Source of the DNA: an uncultured Lachnotalea sp. | Lineage (GTDB): Bacteria > Bacillota > Clostridia > Lachnospirales > Lachnospiraceae | Reading direction: 5' to 3' | DNA: 64,000 nucleotides | Assembly (NCBI GenBank): GCA_947066815.1 | Contig: CAMSZT010000012.1 | Coordinates: 1-64,000, forward strand | In this document: positions 18,449-26,382 of the stretch, in pieces | Numbering within the stretch: position 1 is the first letter of the stretch | Layout: each line of letters opens with the position of its first letter | The notes under the pieces: generated by a model | Told to the model about the DNA's origin: nothing | Databases searched by the model: none | The model's input: the letters and a program-made list of their open reading frames with translations, nothing else | Position numbers and translations under genes: made by a program

Positions 18449-19012
18449 ATGAAACAGATCCTCTTCCCCTACGTCTCCGCCGTCCATGTGGCAGGAGGCG
18501 CGGTAACGGGACGAAAACCCGGAGAAAGCTTTGACCATCTGGTCCGTCAGGTGCTCCTCTCCGAAGATCTAAAGGAAGATTACGTGGCCAATTATTATTT
18601 CACCGCCCCGAACGGCAGGCTGATCCGCTCCTCCACTTTGTTGATCAAGAACGAAGACGGGCATCTGGAAGGAGCCCTGTGCATCAACCCGGACACCACG
18701 AGGGTCTCCGAACAGATCAGATTTCTGCAGGCCTTTCTCCCGGAGAAGGAGAAGGCGGCCGAAAAACCGGAGGCGGAAGCCGAAAAGACCGGACACGTGG
18801 CCGTGATGATCGAAAAGCTGATGGACGGCATCGTCGGAAACATTCTTCCCGCCCAGCTTTCCAGGGAGGAACGCATCGAAATAATCCGCTTCATGGAGAC
18901 CAGGGGGATCTTTCTGATGAAGGGAAGCGTCGAAAAGGCGGCGGAAAAGTTGGGAGTCAACAAGGTTACCGTTTACAGTTATCTGGACGAAGTCAGGGGG
19001 AAACGAAAATGA
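18449..19012 (+). CDS. YheO-like transcriptional regulator (PAS_6 + HTH)
   Basis: 187 aa when started at the ATG at 18449, which has AAAGGAGG at the right distance; in-frame codons upstream at 18407 lack a site. Residues 1-110 match the YheO-like PAS domain (ENYYF-type segment VANYYFTAPNGRLIRSSTLL). Residues 130-187 form the family's C-terminal HTH (SREERIEIIRFME ... AAEKLGVNKVTVYSYLDEV). Members such as DauR control D-amino-acid catabolic genes, which fits the neighbours. Between the domains is a charged Lys/Glu/Ala linker. It probably regulates its own operon. The stop codon overlaps the next start (ATGA). Confidence 0.9.
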   Translation: MKQILFPYVSAVHVAGGAVTGRKPGESFDHLVRQVLLSEDLKEDYVANYYFTAPNGRLIRSSTLLIKNEDGHLEGALCINPDTTRVSEQIRFLQAFLPEKEKAAEKPEAEAEKTGHVAVMIEKLMDGIVGNILPAQLSREERIEIIRFMETRGIFLMKGSVEKAAEKLGVNKVTVYSYLDEVRGKRK

Positions 19013-19842
19013 GCAAACTAAAAATCCTACAGGCACAGATGCCGGTATCGGCAGATAAGGAAGCAAATCTGTCCGCCGCAGAGCGCGCATGCAGAGCGGC
19101 CGTCTCGTCAGGGGCCGATCTTGCGGCCCTGCCGGAGATGTTCTGCTGTCCATACGACACGGTAAATTTCCCGGTTTACGCCGAGGGGGAGGACGGCCCG
19201 GTCCTAAGCCGCTGTTCCGCCCTTGCCAGGGACTACGGGATCTACCTGTCCGCCGGCTCCGTGCCGGAGAGGGGAGAGGACGGCGCCGTCTACAACACCG
19301 CCTATGTCTTCGACCGTGAGGGCAGGCGGATCGCCAGACACCGGAAGGCACATCTCTTCGACATCGATATAAAAGGAGGGCAGGCCTTCCGGGAATCCGA
19401 CACGCTGACGGCAGGAAACTCCGTCACCACCTTCGACACGGAATTCGGTGTCCTGGGGCTCTGTGTCTGCTACGATTTCCGCTTCCCGGAGATGGGCCGC
19501 CTGATGGCCGCAGAGGGCGCCAGGCTCATCCTCGTTCCGGCGGCATTCAATCCCAGCACCGGACCGGCCCACTGGGAGCTCATGTTCCGGGCCCAGTCCA
19601 TGTTCAACCAGATCTTCACCGTGGGCACCGCCCCCGCGCTGGATCCCCCCGGCAGTTACCGTTCCTGGGGACATTCCATCGTCGTGGATCCCTGGGGGAC
19701 CGTACTCGCCCAGATGGGTACGGAGGAAGGTTATCAGACCGTGGAATTCGACCTCACCGAGACCGACTCGGTGCGCCGCCAGCTCCCCCTGCTTGCCCAC
19801 CGGCGCACCGATCTTTACACTTTAAAGGAGAACAGCCGATGA
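19009..19842 (+). CDS. nitrilase-family carbon-nitrogen hydrolase (omega-amidase-like)
   Basis: 277-aa cytosolic hydrolase. The catalytic triad is complete: E43 (LAALPEMFC), K113 (RHRKAHLFDI) and C154 (LCVCYDFRFPEM). The last motif and the HLFDIDI segment are those of the Nit2/omega-amidase branch, which hydrolyses alpha-ketoglutaramate and similar dicarboxylic monoamides; the real substrate is an inference. The true start is the ATG at 19009 overlapping the regulator's TGA by 4 bp; a longer in-frame extension upstream lies inside the regulator gene and is not used. The stop overlaps the next start by 4 bp too, so the operon is tightly coupled. Confidence 0.92.
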   Translation: MSKLKILQAQMPVSADKEANLSAAERACRAAVSSGADLAALPEMFCCPYDTVNFPVYAEGEDGPVLSRCSALARDYGIYLSAGSVPERGEDGAVYNTAYVFDREGRRIARHRKAHLFDIDIKGGQAFRESDTLTAGNSVTTFDTEFGVLGLCVCYDFRFPEMGRLMAAEGARLILVPAAFNPSTGPAHWELMFRAQSMFNQIFTVGTAPALDPPGSYRSWGHSIVVDPWGTVLAQMGTEEGYQTVEFDLTETDSVRRQLPLLAHRRTDLYTLKENSR

Positions 19843-20933
19843 ATTTTATCTGTACGAAATGCGGACACAGAGAAGAGACTACCACCGGGAAATCCCATTG
19901 CGACTGCGGCGGCCTGTGGAAGCTGGATCATAAACCGCCCGCCTTCGACCCGGAAAAGATCGACCGGCAGGAGTGGAGCCAGTTCCGCTACCGGAGCTTC
20001 ATGGCAGCAGACGGGGAAAGCTGGCGTCGGGTTTCCATGGGGGAGGGAATGACTCCCGTCGTCCGGCTGGACGAGGATGTGTTATTAAAAATGGATTACT
20101 ACATGCCCACCCTCTCTTTCAAGGACCGGGGGGCCGCCGTGCTGATCGCCCACTGCAAAGCCATCGGCGTCGACCGGGTGGTACAGGATTCCAGCGGCAA
20201 TGCGGGCAATTCCGTCGCCGCCTACTGCGCCAGGGCCGGCATCGCCTGCGAGATCTTTGTCCCGGAGGGGACCAGCCCCAAAAAGATCGACATGATCCGC
20301 GCCCATGGGGCTGTCTGCACCGTGGTCCCCGGCACCCGCGACCACTGTGCCGACGTCTGCCGCGCCAAAGTGGAACAGGAGGGAGCCTATTATGCGAATC
20401 ATGTCTACAATCCTTTTTTCTACGAAGGCACAAAAACCTATATTTACGAGATCTTTGAGCAGTTAGGCCGGATCCCGGCAAGCCTCGTCATCCCCGTGGG
20501 CAACGGCACTCTGTTCCTGGGCGCCGTCTTCGCCCTGGAGCACCTTCTGGAGAGCGGCGTCATCGACCGGATGCCCCGCATCATCGCCCTCCAGAGCGAA
20601 CACTGCGACCCGCTCCTTCAGGCGGCCGCCCGGGGAAGCAAAGAACCGGCCGAAGTCTCCCCCTCACCCACCATCGCCGAGGGGATCGCCATCGGCCGGC
20701 CCATGCGCGGGCAGGAGATCCTGGCCCTCGCAAGAAAGCATGACATCCGCTTCGTCCACGCCCCCGAAGACCAGATCCTGGCCGCCAGAGCTCATCTGGC
20801 CCGCAAAGGCATCTACTGCGAGCACACGACAGCCGCCAATTACGCGGCTTACCTGGAATACTGCCGGCTGTATGGAAAATCCTCCGACTGCCTGATCACC
20901 ATGTGCGGCGCCGGACTAAAATCCGACCATTAA
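19839..20933 (+). CDS. threonine-synthase-like PLP-dependent enzyme
   Basis: 364-aa fold-type II PLP enzyme related to ThrC. An N-terminal zinc-ribbon-like Cys set (C5, C8, C21, C23) precedes the catalytic domain. The PLP lysine is K95 (PTLSFKDRGAA), with the SSGNAGNSVAAYCARAG phosphate-side loop and a Gly-rich VIPVGNGTLFLG loop. True threonine synthase acts on O-phosphohomoserine, but the family also covers lyases that eliminate from substituted amino acids. Because it sits in a catabolic-looking operon with a D-threonine-aldolase-like enzyme, a beta- or gamma-eliminating lyase is as likely as threonine synthesis. Last gene of the operon. Confidence 0.85.
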   Translation: MNFICTKCGHREETTTGKSHCDCGGLWKLDHKPPAFDPEKIDRQEWSQFRYRSFMAADGESWRRVSMGEGMTPVVRLDEDVLLKMDYYMPTLSFKDRGAAVLIAHCKAIGVDRVVQDSSGNAGNSVAAYCARAGIACEIFVPEGTSPKKIDMIRAHGAVCTVVPGTRDHCADVCRAKVEQEGAYYANHVYNPFFYEGTKTYIYEIFEQLGRIPASLVIPVGNGTLFLGAVFALEHLLESGVIDRMPRIIALQSEHCDPLLQAAARGSKEPAEVSPSPTIAEGIAIGRPMRGQEILALARKHDIRFVHAPEDQILAARAHLARKGIYCEHTTAANYAAYLEYCRLYGKSSDCLITMCGAGLKSDH

Positions 20934-20943
20934 AAAAGCCCGG

Positions 20944-20985
20944 AAGAAAAAGGAGCGGGCCGGCGGCCAAACGGCCGCCGCCCGC
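20944..20985 (-). terminator. GC-rich terminator between convergent genes
   Basis: Strong hairpin with arms GCGGGC.CGGCGGCC-type and a four-base AAAC loop (20955-20985). On the minus strand it is followed by CTCCTTTTTCTTCC, so it should end the rubredoxin transcript. On the plus strand it is followed only by a C run, so it may also slow the operon that ends at 20933. Confidence 0.7.
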
Positions 20986-21035
20986 CCCCCTTCCTTACGG
21001 GTGTCTCTAAAGAAACGCTTTGATCGGCGTTTCCC

Positions 21036-21194
21036 TTATTCCTCCGCGAAGGAGTCCTTTCCCACGCCGCAGACGGGGCAGACCCAGTCCTCGGGAAGGT
21101 CCTCAAAGGCCGTTCCCGCAGGGATCCCGCTGTCGGGATCGCCCACCTCGGGGTCGTACACATAGCCGCAGGGCTCACATACATACTTTTTCAT
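21036..21194 (-). CDS. rubredoxin
   Basis: 52-aa iron-only redox protein. The two iron-binding knuckles are clear: C6-x-x-C9-G ([15 protein letters not shown]) and C39-x-x-C42-G ([14 protein letters not shown]). The length is typical. It carries single electrons for oxygen and peroxide detoxification enzymes or other oxidoreductases in anaerobes. ATG at 21194 has an AGGATG site 9 bp upstream. It follows the dihydrofolate reductase gene by about 20 bp in the same direction and is probably the last gene of that transcript; no rubrerythrin is near. Confidence 0.96.
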   Translation of the reverse strand: MKKYVCEPCGYVYDPEVGDPDSGIPAGTAFEDLPEDWVCPVCGVGKDSFAEE

Positions 21195-21214
21195 GTCACA
21201 TCATCCTTTCTGTT

Positions 21215-21706
21215 TTATGGTCTTCTTTTATATGTGGTAAAGGCAAAGTTAAGCCCCTCCCATTCCATCTGTTCTCCCTCATAGGATAGCTCCCACTCCG
21301 GGTTTTTATCCAGATCCGGGAAATAAGTGTCTGCCGCAAAGTCCCGGTCCACCCTTGTCACGTAGGCCGTGTCACAGAGGGGAAGGAACTGCCGGTAAAT
21401 GTCGCCTCCTCCGGCGACGAAAATCCGTTCCGGCTCGTAGGCCCGCAGGATCTCCAAAGCCTCCTCCTGACTGTGGGCCGTAAACACTCCCTCTCTGGAA
21501 AAAGCCCGGTCCCTGGTGAGCACCAGGTTCGTCCTGTTTTTCAGCGGCTTCCCGCCGGGAAAGCTGTCCAGGGTCTTCCTCCCCATGACCACCACGTTCC
21601 CCGTGGTCATCCTCCGGAAAAACTTCATATCCTCCGGAAGGTGCCAGAGCAGGTCCCCGCCCTTCCCGATGGCCCAGTTTTTTGCGGCCGCAACGATCAT
21701 CTGCAT
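21215..21706 (-). CDS. folA: dihydrofolate reductase
   Basis: 163-aa NADPH-dependent enzyme that regenerates tetrahydrofolate. Typical features: N-terminal AAAKNWAIGKGGDLLWHLPE (substrate and cofactor loop with conserved Trp and acidic residue), VVMGRKTLDSFPGG, and FVAGGGDIYRQFL for the NADPH site. The start has AGGAGGATGCC upstream. It lies 10 bp after thyA in the same direction. DHFR is required when ThyA is used, because ThyA oxidises the folate, so the two form a functional pair for dTMP synthesis. Confidence 0.97.
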   Translation of the reverse strand: MQMIVAAAKNWAIGKGGDLLWHLPEDMKFFRRMTTGNVVVMGRKTLDSFPGGKPLKNRTNLVLTRDRAFSREGVFTAHSQEEALEILRAYEPERIFVAGGGDIYRQFLPLCDTAYVTRVDRDFAADTYFPDLDKNPEWELSYEGEQMEWEGLNFAFTTYKRRP

Positions 21707-21716
21707 GGCATCCTCC

Positions 21717-22547
21717 TTATATCGCCACCGGGATCCGCTCCGAAAAGGGATGATACCGGTAATTCTTTAACGAAAAGCTGTCCACCGTGAACCGATAAAA
21801 GTCCGCGACCGACCGGTCCATGACAAACTCCGGCGCCTCGTAGGGCTCCCGTGTGAGAAGCTCCTCCACCATGGGCACGTGCCGGTCGTAAATGTGGGCG
21901 TCGGCGATCACGTGGACCAGCTCCCCGGCCTCAAGGCCCGACACCTGGGCAAACATGCTAAGGAGCACCGCATACTGGAGCACATTCCAGTTATTGGCCG
22001 TCAGCATGTCCTGGGAGCGCTGGTTTAAAATCGCATTGAGCTTATTCCCCGATACATTAAAAGTCATGCTGTAGGCGCAGGGATATAGCATCATCTCGTG
22101 GAGGTCCTGATGGTTGTAAATGTTGGTCAGGATCCGGCGGCTGGCCGGGTTGTGCTTTAAGTCGTAGAGGACCCGGTCCACCTGGTCGAACATCCCTTCC
22201 TTATAAGAATGCTTTATCCCCAGCTGGTAGCCGTAGGCTTTCCCGATGGTACCGTTCTCGTCGGTCCAGGAATCCCACACATGGCTGCCGAGATCCGCCA
22301 CCCGGTTGGACTTCTTCTGCCAGATCCAGAGGATCTCGTCGATGGCCCCCCTGAAGGCGCTCCTCCGCACCGTGATGACCGGGAACTCCTTCGACAGGTC
22401 ATACCGGTTGACAACCCCAAATCTTTTCACAGTATGGGCAGGGGTTCCATCCTCCCACCTGGGCCGCACCTCCTGGTCGGTGTCCCAGACGCCGTTCTCC
22501 AGAATATCCTTGCAGGTATCCACAAAAACTCTGTCCGCATAGCTCAT
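21717..22547 (-). CDS. thyA: thymidylate synthase (divergent ThyA type)
   Basis: 276-aa enzyme that methylates dUMP to dTMP with methylenetetrahydrofolate. The start chosen is ATG 22547, with GAGGAAAG upstream; a GTG five codons earlier overlaps hflX. The catalytic cysteine is C157 in MLYPCAYSMTF, where most ThyA have PCH. Paired arginines ASRRIL, LNQRSQDM and NNWNVLQYA (conserved Asn) and ADAHIYDRH (dUMP binding) remain. The changed active-site neighbour residue marks it as a divergent ThyA subgroup, not a dead enzyme. It is followed by folA. Confidence 0.92.
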   Translation of the reverse strand: MSYADRVFVDTCKDILENGVWDTDQEVRPRWEDGTPAHTVKRFGVVNRYDLSKEFPVITVRRSAFRGAIDEILWIWQKKSNRVADLGSHVWDSWTDENGTIGKAYGYQLGIKHSYKEGMFDQVDRVLYDLKHNPASRRILTNIYNHQDLHEMMLYPCAYSMTFNVSGNKLNAILNQRSQDMLTANNWNVLQYAVLLSMFAQVSGLEAGELVHVIADAHIYDRHVPMVEELLTREPYEAPEFVMDRSVADFYRFTVDSFSLKNYRYHPFSERIPVAI

Positions 22548-22558
22548 ATCTTTCCTCC

Positions 22559-23794
22559 TCACAGCCGCCCGAAAAGCTCCGGGGGCACGTAAGCCTCCAC
22601 GGCAATGCCGTCCGCCCGGTACTCCTCCGAGAGAAGCTGTCCGTAAGTCCGGATCAGCTGGATCTTTCCCGCCTCCGCGTAAGGGTAGAGCCGTTCCAGA
22701 AAAATCTTCTGCTCCAGAAGCTTCCGCTCCAGAATCGCTTTCAGGTCCGAAAGGCCCTGCCCGGTCTTCGCCGAGATCACGAGGGTCTCATCCGCCATAA
22801 AATCCCGGAGCACCGGAGTTTCCGCAAACCGGTCCGCCTTGTTGAACAGGGTGATCACCGGCTTTCCCATGACCTCCAGTTTTTTCAGAGTCTCATAGAC
22901 CGTGTGCATCTGGATCTCCATGGAGGGATTCGACGCGTCCACCACGTGGAGGATGAGATCCGCATACCGTGCCTCCTCCAGCGTACTCCGAAATGTCTCC
23001 ACCAGATGGTGGGGGAGTTTTCGGATAAATCCCACGGTATCTGTCAGAAGGATCGATTCTCCCTCCGGCAGGGGAAGCTCCCTGGTGGTCGGGTCCAGCG
23101 TCGCAAAGAGCTTGTCCTCGGAGAGCACCCCGGCCCCGGTCATGGCATTTAATAAGGTAGATTTTCCCGCATTGGTGTAGCCCACGATGGCCGCCACCGG
23201 CCTGTGGTTCCTCTCCCGCCTCTTCCTGGTGGTCTCCCGGTGCCGCTCCACCTGGGAAAGCTCTGCCTTCAGCACGGAGATCCTCTCATGGATCCGCCTC
23301 CTGTCCACCTCCAGCTTCTTCTCGCCCGGCCCCCTGGTGCCGATGCCTCCCCCCAGCCGGGAGAGGACGCCGCCAAAACCGGTCAGCCTGGCCGCCCGGT
23401 AGCGCAGCTGGGCAAGCTCCACCTGGATCTTCCCCTCGCTGGTGGACGCCCTGGCTGCAAAAATATCCAGGATCACCATGGTGCGGTCCATGACCTTCAC
23501 ATTAAGCTCCCGCTCCAGATTCCGAAGCTGGGCCGGGGAGAGTTCGTCGTCACAGACGACGCCCGTGGCCCCCGTCTCCTCCGCCAGGAGCGAAAGCTCC
23601 GAAAGCTTCCCCGTCCCCAGGTAGGTGGCCGGATGGGCCGCCTCACGCTTCTGGATGAGCGTCCCCACGGGAACAGCCCCGGCGGTGCCGGTAAGCTCCG
23701 AAAGCTCCCGCAGAGACTCCTCCGCGCTCTGTCCGTCCCCGTGATCCACCCCCGCCAGGATGACCCGCTCCTCTTCTCTCCCGATCTCGATCAT
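22559..23794 (-). CDS. hflX: ribosome-associated GTPase HflX
   Basis: 411-aa translational GTPase-like protein that binds the 50S subunit and can split stalled ribosomes. The N-terminal HflX domain (about 1-190) contains the family signature GGIGTRGPGEKKLEVDRRRI. The G domain follows with G1 GYTNAGKST, G3 DTVGF and G4 NKAD. Its ATG overlaps the stop of the upstream TPR lipoprotein gene (ATGA), so the two are coupled. thyA starts 11 bp after its stop. Nothing is abnormal in length or motifs. Confidence 0.96.
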   Translation of the reverse strand: MIEIGREEERVILAGVDHGDGQSAEESLRELSELTGTAGAVPVGTLIQKREAAHPATYLGTGKLSELSLLAEETGATGVVCDDELSPAQLRNLERELNVKVMDRTMVILDIFAARASTSEGKIQVELAQLRYRAARLTGFGGVLSRLGGGIGTRGPGEKKLEVDRRRIHERISVLKAELSQVERHRETTRKRRERNHRPVAAIVGYTNAGKSTLLNAMTGAGVLSEDKLFATLDPTTRELPLPEGESILLTDTVGFIRKLPHHLVETFRSTLEEARYADLILHVVDASNPSMEIQMHTVYETLKKLEVMGKPVITLFNKADRFAETPVLRDFMADETLVISAKTGQGLSDLKAILERKLLEQKIFLERLYPYAEAGKIQLIRTYGQLLSEEYRADGIAVEAYVPPELFGRL

Positions 23795-24801
23795 AAGCCC
23801 TCATCCGCCGCCGTCTCCGGCCCGTTCTCCACTTCGACCGAAGCGTCCGTCGGCCCCGTCTCCACCTGGATCTTGACGTCCGTCTGCTCCGAAGCGTCCG
23901 ACTCCGGAAGCTCCACCCTGGTCACAAGAAAAGCGATCTCATGGTCCACTGTCTCATTGCCCCCGTAAGCATCCCGCCAGGCGCGGAACTTCTCCAGAGC
24001 CGTCTCAAAGTCCAGAAGCCGTTCATAGCAGGCACCCTCCACATAGAGAAGCTCCTTCCTGGCCGGTTCCGCCGCCTGGGAAAGCCCCTCCTGGGCCGCC
24101 AGGAGCGCTTCCTCATACTGCCCGTCTTCCATCTGCACGCGCGCCAGCTCCAGGCAGGCTCTCCCGTAACGGTCTCCGCCCGCATCTGCGGCTCCGGCCC
24201 GGCGGATCACTTCCAAAAACTCCAGGCCCGCCGCAGCCGCTCCATGCTCCTTCAGATCCTGATAGATATCTTCGCAGTAATCCAGGTTATCTGCCGAGGC
24301 CGAGATCGCCGCCCGAAAGTCCGAAACCGCCCTCTCCACATCTCCAAGCTCCAAAAATGCCCTTCCCCGGAGCAGATAATACTCGGCAGGCTCCTTGTTC
24401 ATGGCGATCAACTGATCATAATCGGAAACCGCCGCCCCGTAATCTGCCGCCGCAGCCTCCGCATCCGCCTTATACCTCAGGATATCCTCCCTGACGCCCG
24501 GTTCCCCGTCATCCCCCAGCGCCAGCAATGCATTGGAAAAATAGGAGACCGCCTGCGGGTAATCCCCCTCCTGATAAAAAACGATCCCCAGTGCCCGGAG
24601 CACTCCCGCATCCTCCGGCGCCTGTTCTTCTGCTTTGGCGAGGATCTCCTTCGCCCCGGCCGGATCCCCTCCGGCGAGCGCTTCCATCCCCTGTTCGATA
24701 TATCCCGCCGCCTCATCCTTCTTCCCGCAGCCCCAAAGGGACAGCAGGAGCAGGCAGAGGAAGGCGAACAGCCAAACCGTCTTTCTTCTTCTCTTCATCA
24801 T
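23791..24801 (-). CDS. TPR lipoprotein
   Basis: 336-aa exported lipoprotein: basic N-terminus MMKRRRK, hydrophobic core, and lipobox LSLWGC with the lipidated Cys at about residue 25. The rest is made of tetratricopeptide repeats (for example AGVLRALGIVFYQEGDYPQA and EPAEYYLLRGRAFLELGDVE), a protein-binding superhelix on the outer face of the membrane. The tail is acidic and Thr/Glu-rich. It is coupled to hflX by a 4-bp overlap, a pairing with no obvious functional logic. Function not known beyond a scaffold role. Confidence 0.85.
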   Translation of the reverse strand: MMKRRRKTVWLFAFLCLLLLSLWGCGKKDEAAGYIEQGMEALAGGDPAGAKEILAKAEEQAPEDAGVLRALGIVFYQEGDYPQAVSYFSNALLALGDDGEPGVREDILRYKADAEAAAADYGAAVSDYDQLIAMNKEPAEYYLLRGRAFLELGDVERAVSDFRAAISASADNLDYCEDIYQDLKEHGAAAAGLEFLEVIRRAGAADAGGDRYGRACLELARVQMEDGQYEEALLAAQEGLSQAAEPARKELLYVEGACYERLLDFETALEKFRAWRDAYGGNETVDHEIAFLVTRVELPESDASEQTDVKIQVETGPTDASVEVENGPETAADEGL

Positions 24802-24803
24802 CC

Positions 24804-25673
24804 CTACCGTTCACTGCCGAGATAGAAAAGCGCCACCGTGCCGGGACCGGAGTGGGCTCCGATCACCGCGCCCACATAACTGAAATAAAAGGTTTTGGGG
24901 CCAAACCGCTCTTCCACCAGCTTCGCCACATATTCCGCATCCTCGATGCAGTCGCCGTGGCTGATGAATATCTCCTTATTTTCATCCTCAAATCCGTGTA
25001 TGGTCTGAGCCATGTTCTCCACCAGGGCCTGCAGGGATTTTTTCCGTCCCCGCACATTTTTAAGGGGGATCAGCTTGCCCTCATTGTCCACGTGGAGCAC
25101 CGGCTTCACATTGATCAGCGTCCCCAGGACCGCCGCCGTCTTGGACACCCGGCCGCCCCGGTGGAGATGGTTTAAGTCGTCCACCGTAAACTGGTGGCAG
25201 AGGTTGAGCTTGTGGTCCTCCAGCCACCTGGCATTCTCCTCCAGGCTCATGCCCTCTGCTTTCCGCTTTAACGCATAGTGGACGAAAAGCCCCTGGCCCA
25301 TGGAGGCGCAGAGGGAATCCACCACCACGATCTTCCGGTCGGGATAGGCCTCTTCCATCTCCCCCGCCGCCAGCATCTCGTTCTGGCAGCTCCCGCTGAG
25401 TCCCGACGAAAAGCCGATGAACAGGATGTCCAGCCCCGCGTCCAGATGCTTTTTCATGGCCGCCGCCACGTCCTCCGGATTCACCGCCATGGTGGTGGGC
25501 ATGCTCCCGTTCCTCATCTTGTCATAGAATTCCCCGATGGGGAGCTTCTTATCCCCGCCGTAGACCACGCCGTCCAGATTATAAAACAGGTTCAGCACGT
25601 CCAGCTTCTTTTCCTCAATATATTCCTCCGGCAGATCGCAGGAGGAATCCGTCATGATCACATAATCTCCCAT
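24804..25673 (-). CDS. DegV family fatty-acid-binding protein
   Basis: 289-aa protein of the DegV family, which binds a fatty acid and in many Bacillota supplies it to the fatty-acid kinase FakA for phospholipid synthesis (FakB role). The N-terminus YVIMTDSSCDLPEEY and the central GFSSGLSGSCQNEM loop are family hallmarks, as is LHRGGRVS. ATG 25673 is chosen because AGGGAAGAGAGG precedes it; a longer frame to 25700 lacks a site. No fakA gene is adjacent. The stop lies 2 bp before the TPR lipoprotein gene. Confidence 0.93.
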   Translation of the reverse strand: MGDYVIMTDSSCDLPEEYIEEKKLDVLNLFYNLDGVVYGGDKKLPIGEFYDKMRNGSMPTTMAVNPEDVAAAMKKHLDAGLDILFIGFSSGLSGSCQNEMLAAGEMEEAYPDRKIVVVDSLCASMGQGLFVHYALKRKAEGMSLEENARWLEDHKLNLCHQFTVDDLNHLHRGGRVSKTAAVLGTLINVKPVLHVDNEGKLIPLKNVRGRKKSLQALVENMAQTIHGFEDENKEIFISHGDCIEDAEYVAKLVEERFGPKTFYFSYVGAVIGAHSGPGTVALFYLGSER

Positions 25674-25724
25674 CGCTTTTCCTCTCTTCCCTTGAAACAA
25701 ATTTTAAATCCACACCGGACTTTG

Positions 25725-26237
25725 TCACACCCCGGTGCTCCCGAAACCGCCGTTTCGGACTGCCTCCGCCCCGTCGTCCTGTGTGATCCCGAATTCTGTG
25801 AAGATCCCCTGGGCGAAGCCGTCCCCCGCTTTCAGGGAAAGGGTCTTTCCCTCCCGGCTGTCATTGGTAAGCTTGACAAAAATATGTCCCTCGTTATCGG
25901 AATGGTAATAGTCGCTGTCCACGATCCCCACCGTATTGTTCAGCTGGAGCCGGTATTTAAAACCAAGGCCGCTCCTGGGATAGATCTGTAAGACCCAGCC
26001 CTCCTCCATGGCCGCCCGGATCCCCGTGGGTATCTTCACCGACTCCCCCGGCGAAAGGATGACGGCCACAGGGGTAATGAAATCGTACCCGGCAGAGCCT
26101 GCCGTCGCGCGCCTCGGAACGGCCACCTGCTCCCAGGCTGCCCGGCACGCCTCTCTGCTTCCTTCTCCGAAGGTATCCAGGAAATCCGTTTCAAACTGCT
26201 CCCAGCTCACCTTTTCAAATCTCGCAATCCGTTTCAT
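25725..26237 (-). CDS. dut: dUTP diphosphatase
   Basis: 170-aa trimeric-type dUTPase, which hydrolyses dUTP to dUMP, keeping uracil out of DNA and feeding ThyA. The five motifs can be traced: AGYDF, PRSGLGFKYRL, GIVDSDYYHSDNEGHI, the FAQGIF region and the terminal Gly-rich GGFGSTG arm. The N-terminal 45 residues form a helical extension (RFEKVSWEQFETDFLDTFGE) not found in the shortest enzymes. The start has AGGAGGAAAGGCG. With cdd, deoC, thyA and folA in the same 13 kb, this window is rich in deoxypyrimidine metabolism. Confidence 0.95.
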   Translation of the reverse strand: MKRIARFEKVSWEQFETDFLDTFGEGSREACRAAWEQVAVPRRATAGSAGYDFITPVAVILSPGESVKIPTGIRAAMEEGWVLQIYPRSGLGFKYRLQLNNTVGIVDSDYYHSDNEGHIFVKLTNDSREGKTLSLKAGDGFAQGIFTEFGITQDDGAEAVRNGGFGSTGV

Positions 26238-26293
26238 CGCCTTTCCTCCTACCGGAACAGTATACCATTTTTATCCTTATAAGACAAGAACAG

Positions 26294-26341
26294 AAAATCC
26301 CAGACAGTGTTCCTTTTTGCGCGGCAGGAACACTGTCCGGG
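26294..26341 (-). terminator. strong Rho-independent terminator
   Basis: An 11-bp perfect stem GACAGTGTTCC/GGAACACTGTC, extended by CCC/GGG, is followed on the minus strand by ATTTTCTGTTCTT. It lies about 40 bp past the stop of the GH4 gene and ends the sugar transport operon. Confidence 0.85.
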
Positions 26342-26382
26342 ACTTTCCGGGGGCCCGGGTCAGAAAGACCGGTCTTCTATCC

